DNA from: Chiridota heheva
Lineage: Eukaryota > Echinodermata > Holothuroidea > Apodida > Chiridotidae
Assembly: GCA_020152595.1 (NCBI GenBank)
Contig: JAIGNY010000088.1
Span: 470,001-534,000, forward strand
Length of the DNA: 64,000 nt
Direction of reading: 5' to 3'
This document shows positions 24,181 to 34,399 of this stretch, one piece after another. The notes beneath the pieces were generated by a model. The model did no database searches and had not been told where the DNA came from. It saw only the letters and a list, made by a program, of their open reading frames with translations. A program made the translations under genes and the position numbers. Within the stretch, counting starts at the first letter, position 1. Every line of letters begins with the position of its first letter.

Positions 24181-25708
24181 AGGTTTACAGCCATTGCTGG
24201 TCAGATATGTTCCTTTTATTAGGAAGTGAATAAGATTGCAAACAGGTTTACAGGCTGCTGGTCAGATATGTTCCTTTCATTGAGAAGTGAATAAGATTGC
24301 AAACAGGTTTACAAGTTGCTGGTCAGATATGTTCCTTTCATTGAGAAGTGAACAAGATTGCAAACAGGTTTACAGGTTGCTGGTCAGGTATGTTCCTTTC
24401 ATTAGCAAGTGAATAAGATTGCAAACAGGTTTACAGGTTGCTGGTCATATATGTTCCTTTCATTGAGAAGTGAACAAGATTGCAAACAGGTTTACAGGTT
24501 GCTGGTCAGGTATGTTCCTTTCATTAGCAAGTGAATAAGATTGCAAACAGGTTTACAGGTTGCTGGTCATATATGTTCCTTTCATTAGAAAGTGAATAAG
24601 ATTGCAAACAGGTTTACAGGTTGCTGATCAGATATGTTCCTTTCATTGAGAAGTGAACAAGATTGCAAACAGGTTTACAGGTTGCTGGTCAGGTATGTTC
24701 CTTTCATTAGCAAGTGAATAAGATTGCAAACAGGTTTACAGGTTGCTGGTCATATATGTTCTTTTCATTAGAAAGTGAATAAGATTGCAAACAGGTTTAC
24801 AGGTTGCTGATCAGATATGTTCCTTTCATTAAGAAGTGAATAAGATTGTAAACAGGTTTACAAGGTTGCTGGTCAGATATGTTCCTTTCATTAAGAAATG
24901 AATAAGATTGCAAACAGGTTTACAAGTTGCTAGTCAGATATCTTTTTGTTTCTTTCATTAGGAAGTGAATAAGATTGCAACAGGTTTACAGGTTTCTGGT
25001 CAGGTAAGTTCCTTTCATTGAGAATTGAATAAGATTGTAAACAGGTTTCCAGGCTGCTAGTTAGATATGTTCCTTTTACTAGGAAGTGAATAAGATTGCA
25101 AACAGGTTTACAAGGTTGCTGGTCAGATATGTTTAAGTTCCTTTCGTTAGAAAGTTAATAAGATTGCAACAGGTTTACAGGTTGCTGGTCAGATATGTTC
25201 CTTTCATTAGGAAGTGAATAAGATTGCAAACAGGTTTACAAGTTGCTGGTCAGATATGTATCTTTCATTAGGAGGTGGATAAGATTGCAAATAGGTTTAC
25301 TGGTTGCTGGTCAGATAGGTTCCTTTCATTTAAGTGGACAAGATTGCAAACAGTTTTACAGGTTGCTGATCAGATATGTTCCTTTCATTAGGAAGTGAAC
25401 AAGATTGCAAACAGGTTTACAGGTTGCTGATCAGATATGTTCCTTTCATTAAGAAGTGAATAAGATTGTAAACAGGTTTACAAGGTTGCTGGTCAGATAT
25501 GTTCCTTTCATTAGGAAGTGAATAAGATTGCAAACAGGTTTACAGGTTACTGGTCAGATATGTTCCTTTCATTAGGAAGTGAATAAGATTGCAAACAGGT
25601 TTACAGGTTGCTGGTCAGATATGTTCCTTTCTTTAGGAAGTGAATAAGATTGCAAACAGGTTTACAGGTTGCTCGTTAGATATGTTCCTTTCAATAGGAA
25701 GTGAATAT
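24181..25708 (+). repeat. 61-bp satellite array (~25 copies) next to a splice acceptor
   Basis: The monomer starts AGGTTTACAGGTTGCTGGTC, continues AGATATGTTCCTTTCATTAG and ends GAAGTGAATAAGATTGCAAAC; starts at 24244 and 24305 give a 61-bp period. About 25 monomers with point variants. Between about 24500 and 24840 the variants recur every third monomer (GGTCAGGTATG, GGTCATATATG, GATCAGATATG), a higher-order repeat of about 183 bp. On the gene's sense strand the array sits directly upstream of the S5 exon. Confidence 0.97.
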
Positions 25709-26392
25709 TGCTAAAATGAAAAATATTAAGTTCTGTCTTATTTGTGAATAGTTATTTTACATTTTCTATTTTGTTTGGCAAAAGTGTGTGTGTGTGTGCC
25801 TTCCACAGTGTTATTCATATACAGTGGGCAAATTATAAACACTTGCTTCATCCCTCCCTCCATCTCCAACCAAAGTAATACATCACTCAATGCACATATT
25901 TTATTGCAACATTTCAGCTTACCTTGGTGACAAGTACTATGGTGTCTTAATTCCAATTGAGCCAAGTTCTCCATTATATACTTGAAGAATTTATCAATTG
26001 ACTATTAACTGCAATACAATACACATCACACCATAATAAGAATTCCAAAGAGCTGAAATAGTCTTCAACTATTTCTTCTGTCAACTTCATCGATGAGAAC
26101 AATACATGTATGTTGAGTGACAACTAATTCAAAGCACTTATGATCGTAGAGCTAGGGTAATTAGACAAAGCATGACAGTGCATGCACAAATATTCTTGAA
26201 CATTTGAGACACTGAATGTGGATATACTCAATTATGATTAATTGAGTGATTGATGATACTATCTGTCACCGCATCAACGAAAGGTAAGTAGTGCCAGAGA
26301 GGTAACATTACACCACAATTACTTTGTCATTTTTCAGCTTCACCTTTCCTACATCCATGAAATTTACCTTTAAATGAGTTTGTCAATGGGTA

Positions 26393-26546
26393 ACAATCAT
26401 GGACAAAAGTCTTGACCCTTTCCCTCCCCCCCCCCCTCCCCTTCTACCCCATTGCATGACTTTGACCTGCAAGTTTTAACATTCACTTCTAAGATTGGGG
26501 TACAAGGAGTGAAGAAAAAGGCTAAAATGCTTTTGTCCATGATTGT
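26393..26546. mobile_element. ACAATCATGGACAAAAG MITE
   Basis: Perfect 17-bp terminal inverted repeats ACAATCATGGACAAAAG and CTTTTGTCCATGATTGT enclose a 154-bp element with an internal C-run. Related left-hand copies occur at about 27929 and 30279 inside the 2.35-kb duplication. In those the right end is diverged (CTTTTATTCATAATTG). Confidence 0.75.
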
Positions 26547-26926
26547 CTGAGTTTTTTCTGAAGAATCACACACAGTATTAATGAAGAAATGGAATGAATG
26601 TGATATGTTTTAATTAATGAACTTTACATATAAATTGAAAGGACTAAAAAATATTTGTAAGTTTTGATTTGTACATATTGAAGTTTTTGTTTTTGTGGAA
26701 ATGTCTGTAAAATAATAATGGATTAAATGATGAAATTGTTTTTATGGAAATTGGTTAAATTAAGGTAAAAAGATGATAATCTGAATAAAGAAGGAAGGTT
26801 TCTAATTTTAAGCATTTCTTTATGGTACCCCAAATGATGAATGATGATGATGATGGTTCCATGTGTCACTCAATTAGCAATTTTCTTAAATGTTTGGGCA
26901 AGCGATTCATTTAAAAAGTGCCAAAC

Positions 26927-27412
26927 ATGGCTTCTGGGCAACGAAATCAAAATCGCAAGCCCCTATTCCACAGAAGAAAATGGGCCACCTCTGAAACTAG
27001 ATGAGCGCATCGAGAAGAATTTTTTATGCGCTTTGCCGAAATTGCGCATACAGGAAGGAACGTTCTGCTCCAAATGCTTATTAACTGCTGGAGTACAAGG
27101 GCTAAATGTTTCATATGTAGGACTGTTCGACAAAAGTAAAACAGAAATAGCTATTTCTACCATCAAGCGAGGAAGAAGGGACTTATGTTGCCAAAAGGTA
27201 TGCGCACACGAACTGCCTTTGCGCGGCACATGAAAAAAGAGCACAAGAGATATTTGGACTACAGGGTTGCATTTTATTTAGATGCCACTTCATTTCTGCA
27301 TAAACTTAATCCTTTGGATCAAGCCCAGGCACCGAAAACAAGAGTCTGGCGGAAGAAATCGGAAGGGTTGACTGTCTGTTAAAAGGACAGAAAGTTGGAA
27401 GTTGAAGGCAAT
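26927..27412 (+). pseudogene. Truncated DDE transposase (Tc1/mariner-like), unit A
   Basis: Pieces in different frames read as one protein: a start region MASGQRNQNRKP, then AISTIKRGRRDL in a helix-turn-helix-like part, then TRTAFARHMKKEHKRYLDY, VAFYLDATSFLHKLNPLDQA and KTRVWRKKSEGL. The FYLDATSFLHK and VWRKKSEGL block resembles the first catalytic Asp strand of a Tc1/mariner-type DDE domain. At least two frameshifts are needed, and the rest of the catalytic domain is missing: homology stops shortly before the foldback element at 27413. Not functional. The family is called from recognition of the motif pattern only. Confidence 0.5.
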
Positions 27413-27718
27413 CTTAGTGAAGGGCAGGATGAAATTGTCAAACAAACAAAAACACAGGATATTATAATAGTTATTGTAATGGGGAATGGGGAGGGACTAC
27501 ATCTCTGTATTGTAAGAAGGCAGATATTTAGTCGAGAAATATTTTGGTGTGTTTAATGTATTTATTTCCCAGAGTGTGGGTGGTATGGGGAGGGGGGGGG
27601 GGATGAAGGAGGTTACATTATTTTTGCAAGGAAATAAATAGCCCCTCCCCATTACAATAACTATTCTAATATCCCACTTTTTTTTCAATTTCACAATTGT
27701 ATCCTGCCCTTCACTAAG
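27413..27718. mobile_element. Foldback element, unit A
   Basis: Long inverted repeats of about 75 bp: CTTAGTGAAGGGCAGGAT ... AATAGTTATTGTAATGGGGA on the left, CCCCATTACAATAACTATTC ... ATCCTGCCCTTCACTAAG on the right. The core holds GGTGTGTTTAATGTATTTAT and a G-run. The open frames within it are accidental. Confidence 0.8.
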
Positions 27719-29263
27719 ATTCTTCTTCTCCTTTTACATTTCTTAAATCCCCTGCCCTTCCTCTTCAAATGAATAATAGGATTCCCACACCTTCTCAATT
27801 CTTGTAATTTACTTCTACATTTCAAAACTAAAGAGACATTTATGCCAACAAAGTAAAAGAACTTCATTACTGCATAACTCTATTTTCTTTCAGCCTTAAT
27901 TGACACACATTATTATCACCATTTCTCAGACAATCATGGACAAAAGTCTTGACCCTTTCTCTCCCCCCCCCCCCCCCTACCCCGTTTCAATGTTGGGACA
28001 TGACTTTAGCCTGCAAGCTTTAACATTCACTTCCAACATTGAAGTGGGGTACAAGGTGTGAAGAAAAAGGGTCAAATACTTTTATTCATAATTGGAGGTC
28101 TCAAGGGCACAAATGAATAATTTCAGAGCCTATAGGGCTTACCTCTGGTTAAAATTACAGAACATTTCAATCATCTTACCCAAGTTGAATAAGGGAAAAC
28201 TATCTTCCCCAGAACAATTTTGATGACAATTTTTGCTCCTAATATGATTTTTGATCAATTGTAAAACATGTTGTCTGCCACCTGTCTTTGCACCTGTAAA
28301 ACACATATAAACTTGTCCATAAATCAGTATGGCGCAAAGCACAGCCCTATACGTAGAGAATGGTACTTTAGATGTTCAAACTCTTGTGGTCGACTTACTA
28401 GAGCGGCAAGTGTTTGACATGGTCGGAGTACCAACATTCTCAAAGTCAGGAATCCGAGTATCAATGACATAACAATAAAGTTCATGCACGACAACCAGTT
28501 GCAAAGGGGAAAACAAACCTACACTCATGTACGTTTTCAGTTAAATTAATCATTTGACTACAAAAACGCAGATTTTAGCTTATTTTGACACGATTTTTTC
28601 AATAAAAAGTTGAAAATTTGGCAGACGGTTAAAGACCTACTTTTAGAAGGAAAGCAAAATGGACAATGAAGGTATGGTCAATTTTAATCACAGAATCTAA
28701 CTGTTATTGTTAATAGGCTCTAACTATGCATGTTGGACTTTTTTTTTTTCCAGCTTAAATTTCAAAATGAAATATATCATTGTCAGCAAGAAATTTGGCC
28801 ACTTTTAGGTTAATACGCAGTTTTTATAAAGCGTCTTACCACACAGTATAATTAAAGTGCTTTATAATACTTTTGCCCATGATTGTCTGAGTTTTTCTTG
28901 AAAAATCATAACAGTAATAATGAAGAAATGGAATTAATGTGATATGTTTTAAGTAAGGAACTTTACATAGAAATTGAAAGGACTTAGGAAAATATTAGTA
29001 AGTTTTGATTTGTACATATTGAAGATTTTGTTTTTGTGGAAATGTCTGTAAAATAAAAGTGGATTAAATGATGAAATTATTTTGATGGAAATTAGGTAAA
29101 TCATGGTAAAAAGATGATATTCTGAATAAAGAAGGAAGGTTTCTAATTTTAAGTATTTCTTTATGGTACTCCAAATGATGATGATGATGATGGTTCCATG
29201 TGTCACTCAATTAGCAGATTTCTTCAATGTTTGGGCATGAAATTCATTTGAAAAGTGTCAAAC

Positions 29264-29740
29264 ATGGCTTCCGGGCCAAGAAATCAAAATCGCCAAGCCC
29301 CTATTCCACGGAAGAAAATGGGCTATCTCTGAAACTGGATGAGTGCATTGAGAGGAATCTTTTATGCACTTTGCCGAAAATGCGCCTACATTGCTCCAAA
29401 TGGTTACTAACTGCTGGAGTACAAGGACTAAATGTTTCATATGCAGGACTGTTCGACGAATGTAAAACAGAAATAGCTATTTCTACCATCAAGAGAGGAA
29501 GAAGGGACTTATGTCGCCGAAAGATATGCGCACACGAACTGCCTTTGAGCGGCACAAGAAAAAAGAGCACAACAGATATTTAGATTAAAGGGGTTTTATT
29601 TTATTTTGATGCCACTTCATTTCTGCATAAATTTACTCCTTTGGATCAAGCCCAGGCACCGAAAACAAGAGTCTGGCAGAAGAAATCGGAAGGGTTGACG
29701 TGTCTGTCAAAAGGACAGAAAGTTGGAAGTTGAGGGTGAT
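29264..29740 (+). pseudogene. Truncated DDE transposase (Tc1/mariner-like), unit B
   Basis: Duplicate of the remnant at 26927. This copy lacks about 12 bases in the region after CTTTGCCGAAAATGCGC and has its own frame breaks, but it keeps a downstream piece, GLTCLSKGQKVGS, interrupted in unit A. It is truncated at the same place by the foldback element at about 29741. Confidence 0.5.
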
Positions 29741-30067
29741 GTTAGTGAAGGGCAGGATGAAATTGTCAAACAAACAAAAACACAGGATATTAGAATAGTT
29801 ATTGTAATGGGGGAAGGGGGAGGGACTACATCTCTGTATTGTAAGAAGGCAGATATTTAGTCGAGAAATATTTTGGTGTGTTTGATGTATTTATTTCCCA
29901 GAGTGTGGGTGGTATGGGAGGGAGGACGGAGGGGGAGGGGGAGGGGGGGGGATGAAGGAGGTTACATTATTTTTGCAAGGAAATATGTAGCCCCTCCCCA
30001 TTACAATAACTATTCTAATATCCCACTTATTTTTCAATTTCACAATTTTATCCTGCCCTTCACTAAG
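29741..30067. mobile_element. Foldback element, unit B
   Basis: Duplicate of 27413-27718, with GTTAGTGAAGGGCAGGAT and ATCCTGCCCTTCACTAAG ends and an expanded G-rich core (GGAGGACGGAGGGGGAGGGG). Confidence 0.8.
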
Positions 30068-30626
30068 ATTCTTCTTCTCCTTTTACATTTCTTAAATCCC
30101 CTGCCCTTCCTCTTCAAATGAATAATAGATCTCCACACCTTCCCAATTCTTGTAATTTACTTCTACATTTCAAAACTAAAGAGACATTTATGCCAACAAA
30201 GTAAAAGAACTTTAATACTGCATAACTCTATTTTCTTTCAGCCTTAATTGACACACATTAGTATCACCATTTCTCAGACAATCATGGACAAAAGTCTTGA
30301 CCCTTTCTCTCCCCCCCCATCCCCGTCCCCCCTCCCCTTTCTTCTACCCCATTTCAATGTTGGGACATGACTTTAGCCTGCAAGTTTTAACATTCACTTC
30401 CAACATTGAAGTGGGGTACAAGGTGTGAAGAAATAGGGTCAAATACTTGTATCCATAATTGTAGGTCTCAAGGGCACAAATGAATAATTTCAGAGCCTAT
30501 AGGGCTTACCTCTGGTTATAATTACCGAACATTTCAATCATCTTACCCAAGTTGAATAAGGGAAAACTATCTTCCCCAGAACAATTTTGATGACAATTTC
30601 ATGCTCTTAATATGATTTTTGATCAA

Positions 30627-30923
30627 TTATAAAACATGTTGTCCGCCCCCTGTCTTTGAACCTGTAAAACACATATAAACTTGTCCATAAATCAGTATGG
30701 CGCAAAGCACAGCCCCATACGTAGAGAATGGTACCTTCAGATGTTCAAACTCTCGTGGTCCACTTAGTAGAGTGGCAAGTGTTCGACTTGGTCGGAGTAC
30801 CAACATTCTTAAAGTCAGGAATCCGAGTATCAATGACATATCAATAAAGTTCATGCACGGCAACCAGTTGCAAAGGGGAAAACAAAACCTACACTCATGT
30901 ATGTTTTCAGTTAAATTAATCAT
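30627..30923 (-). other. Unassigned open frame, open in unit B only
   Basis: A 98-residue frame with hydrophobic stretches (MSLILGFLTLRMLVL and YGAVLCAILIYGQVYMCF). I do not recognise it. The matching frame in unit A (about 28260-28545) is broken by a one-base difference after FEHLK, which argues against selection for a protein. Probably part of an unclassified repeat. Confidence 0.2.
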
Positions 30924-31575
30924 TTGACTACAAATACGCAGATTTTAGCTTATTTTGACACATTTCTTCAATGAAAAGTTGTAAATTTGGCAGACGGTTG
31001 TAGACCTATTTTTAGAAGGAAAGCAAAATGGGCAATGAAGGTATGGTCAATCTTAATCACAGAATCTAACTGTTATTGTTAATAGGCTCTAAACTATGCA
31101 TGTTGGACTTCTTTTTTTTCCAGCTTAAATCTCAAAATAAAATATATCATTGTCAGCAAGAAATTTGCGCCACTTTTAGATTAATACGCAGTTTTATAAA
31201 GCGCCTTACCACACAGTATAATTAAAGTGCTTTATAATAGAAACCCCCAATGTATGCCAGTGATTTGATTAAACAGTCAAAACATATTGTTGACTTCTGA
31301 TGCATTATAACCATCATACACATGAAAAACCAAGGTTCCCAAATCATCACATTTTGATAACGTCAAAAAGAAGAACCTGGGAGAATTTCAGAAAGCATAA
31401 TATTAAACATTATGGCATCCCTGGTGATACTGCAGATTCTCATTATGTGACACTTGGAATTCAATATTGTTTGGTTGAAGAATGTATGATTTTATCCAGT
31501 CCTAATTATGAATGTAGCATGATTTACTGCTAGGTAAACTTTGAATACATAGAAAGGATATTAGTATGTAGAATG

Positions 31576-31809
31576 TTAAAGAAGCACTGGACTGAAAAGT
31601 GAAGGCGCTTGTTTTTGCAAATTTCACAAATATATCATCCACAACAGATCGATAAACTTCATGCCTAGCCCCACAGAAGACTTGAGGGGCTCACTTGAAT
31701 ATTCATGATAACCAGAAATTTGTGATATAGTTGCGTGCCAGATAAGCATTTGATTTATGAGGGGGACCCCTAAAAATACGCCTTCACTTTTCAATCAGTA
31801 CTGCTTTAA
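31576..31809. mobile_element. TTAAAGAAGCACTG MITE (GTGAAGGCG family), complete
   Basis: The left end TTAAAGAAGCACTGGACTG plus AAAAGTGAAGGCG and the right end CGCCTTCACTTTTCAATCAG plus TACTGCTTTAA are inverted repeats of about 30 bp, with TTAA at each outer edge. 234 bp, non-coding. Confidence 0.75.
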
Positions 31810-32036
31810 ATCCCAGGTGAAAAAACATACTGGCTTCTTTTTATTAAAGGGTAACGGGTTAAAGTTCAAGTTGTGTCAGATTTTATAGGTTCTAAGATAA
31901 ACATGTCAGCTAGTGGTATTTGATGACAAATTTTGACAGTAACATTGGACACCACCGGAAAACAAAGGTTGTCTGATTATTCAAATAATTCCCTCTCTTT
32001 ACATTTAATTGAAAATCAGCAGCAAACACTTGTTTT

Positions 32037-32850
32037 CACCCGGTTGTTAGTCATAGTTTGATCAATTTAACCCGATTGTTAGTCATAGTTTGATCAATTT
32101 AACCCGATTGTTAGTCATAGTTTGATCAATTTCACCCAATTGTTAGTCATAGTTTGATCAATTTCACCCGGTTGTTAGTCATAGTTTGATCAATTTCACC
32201 CGATTGTTAGTCATAGTTTGATCAATTTCACCTGATTGTTAGTCATAGTTTGATCAATTTCACCTGATTGTTAGTCATAGTTTGATCAATTTCACCTGAT
32301 TGTTAGTCATAGTTTGATCAATTTCACCCGATTGTTAGTCATAGTTTGAAAATGATTGTTAAAAAGTTTGATCAATTTCTTTATTGTTAGTCATAGTTTG
32401 ATCAATTTCACCTGATTGTTAAAATCAAAAATAGATTGTTAGTCATAGTTTGATCAATTTCACCTGATTGTTAGTCATAGTTTGATCAATTTCACCTGAT
32501 TGTTAGTCATAGTTTGATCAATTTCACCCGATTGTTAGTCATAGTTTGATCAATTTTATCCAATTGTTAGTCATAGTTTGATCAATTTCACCCGATTGTT
32601 AGTCATAGTTTGATCAATTTTACCCGATTGTTAGTCATAGTTTGATCAAATTTACCCAATTGTTAGTCATAGTTTGATCAATTTCACCCAATTGTTAGTC
32701 ATAATTTGATCAATTTCACCCAATTGTTAGTCATTGTTTGATCAATTTCACTTGATTGTTAGTCATAGCTTTAATCAATCTAACCCGATTGTTAGTCATA
32801 GTTTGATCAATTTCACCCAATTGTTAGTCATTGTTTAATCAATTTCCTTC
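32037..32850 (+). repeat. 32-bp satellite array (~25 copies)
   Basis: The monomer is CACCCGATTGTTAGTCATAG followed by TTTGATCAATTT. Copies vary at the CCCG position (CCCG, CCTG, CCAA). A disturbed stretch at about 32348-32440 holds truncated monomers. There are no spacers, so it is not a CRISPR. It lies in the large Cav3 intron. Confidence 0.97.
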
Positions 32851-33494
32851 CAGAAGTTTAATTGTTCTATGATGTTCTAATGTGCTTTCTTTTCAATGCA
32901 GTCTTATGAGGCCAGGTAAAACTAAGCAGAAGTCAGAGATGGGCACCAGATTTGAAAGAGGGAACACTATGTCTGCAGATATTAATTGGATATTTGATCA
33001 AAGTGAATCACAGATCTCTTAAAAGGAAATTAAAAGTAGTTTTTCACAATTCCATTTGTCAAAATAGCATACAAGACAAATATAACCAGGTAAGATGTAG
33101 CCAGCATTTTGGATTGGTTGAAGGAAGGGGGGGAGGGTGGAAACAAAACAAAAAATGTTTTGATAAATTTGTTTTTCAAAAGAGTTGGCTGTTGGGCAGC
33201 TAATTTACTGAAGAGCAAAAAAAGTCATTGCCCAAAATCTGGACCTTTTAGCAAAATTTTCTGGAACTTTTAGTAAATTTGATGAATTTTTTTAACATTT
33301 TGGGAGCATTTAGGGGTTAAACAACCCTGTCGATCCCTCCACAATCCCCTCTGGCTACACCTACGATAATTTTGACCAGTAACTTAATCCTTAGAGAACA
33401 AGAAACTTCACCAGGAATTTTCTGCTTATAACGACTAGTAGTAATCATTGTTATCTCTGGTAAAAATTATATTCTTGACTGAAGTAGGCTATAT

Positions 33495-33906
33495 AAGTTT
33501 ATTCCAACCCGTGTATTACGCACTCGTAGTGTGCAATTTCTTTAATCCTTAACTGTTTTGTTTTGGGAGGTGATAAGGGTAGCTTTAGGTGGTATTAAAG
33601 GAGAGAGGGTCAGGGAGGGTGGGACTAGGGAAGGGTGGATGTAAATACATACTAAATTGATTATCTATTGTCTTGTTTTCTGTTAATGTATCATAAGGGG
33701 GTTTTGCACCCATAAGCTTTAGGTAGCTTTTTGCAAAACCTCCTCAGCCACTGTGTTTATATTTGTCAAACCATGTAACTCTTATTTAAGTTTAATCAAT
33801 CAGTATATATAAAATTTACAAGATGTATCTATTTTTACTCGATGTATATGTATATATTGATTTTGTAATTTTTGGCTGGAATGAAGTGTTTGAAATAAAA
33901 TAAAAT
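33495..33906 (+). repeat. Probable 3' end of a retroposon with A-rich tail
   Basis: Ends in TTTGGCTGGAATGAAGTG and then AATAAAATAAAATAAAAT, the form of a non-LTR retrotransposon 3' UTR and tail. Upstream is GTTTTGCACCCATAAGC and TTTTGCAAAACCTCCTCAGC. No reverse transcriptase sequence was recognised, so the family is open; a processed transcript tail is an alternative. Confidence 0.4.
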
Positions 33907-34309
33907 AAAATGAAATACAAACAAGGTTCATTGACATATTCTCCTTCTGGTTTATAAGTTTAGCCATCAATGCTTTTAAAACATTTCAATAAGTTAGTCC
34001 TGCTTAAGGTGGAAAAGCACATATTTGTTTATATTGAAAGATTTGTTAATTAATTTGAATCTGGCTGGTTGTTATTCTTAGGAATTCTAGGATGTCAGGG
34101 CACTGTAAATTATACAGGTAAGTGGCTCAGCCAACAGTGGAAATGTAACATATTAATTTACGGTTACATACACAACCAAAGTACATGCATGTGCAATCTT
34201 AAACTTCAATTTCATTATGGTCAAACAGAAGTACAATACAATTCATAGAGACAAGATGCAGTAAAAGAGTTAAGGGAATAATTTCACAGAAAATGGTTAA
34301 GGTGGGAGG

Positions 34310-34385
34310 GAAACATCACCAGGAATCAAACCTGGGAACCCTAGCTTGATAGACCAAACATTTACCAAACTGCACTGAAAGTATC
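34310..34385 (-). repeat. tRNA-like SINE head fragment
   Basis: On the minus strand, GTGCAGTTTGGTAAATGTTT and then CCAGGTTTGATTCCTGG contains a B-box-like GGTTTGATTCC. Too degenerate for a tRNA. Probably a SINE head fragment. Confidence 0.4.
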
Positions 34386-34399
34386 TTGGATATGAAGGT

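Larger units (their letters stand above)
26530..28868. repeat. Tandem segmental duplication, unit A (~2.34 kb)
   Basis: Begins inside the right end of the MITE (CTTTTGTCCATGATTGTCTG) and ends at AAGTGCTTTATAATA. The same order follows in unit B: a dead transposase, a foldback element, a MITE copy, and a segment with AGAATGGTACTTTAGATG. A minus-strand frame open in unit B is broken here. Confidence 0.92.
28869..31240. repeat. Tandem segmental duplication, unit B (~2.37 kb)
   Basis: Direct copy of 26530-28868. It opens with CTTTTGCCCATGATTGTCTG and ends AAAGTGCTTTATAATAG, after which the sequence is unique. The first junction therefore joins the 3' edge of unit A to the MITE-derived 5' edge of unit B. 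Confidence 0.92.

Noticed and set aside
27497..27694. Minus-strand frame near the dead transposase
   Set aside because: It lies wholly inside the foldback element and reflects its inverted repeat.
32037..32850. CRISPR-like regular repeat
   Set aside because: Repeats abut without unique spacers and the setting is an animal intron.
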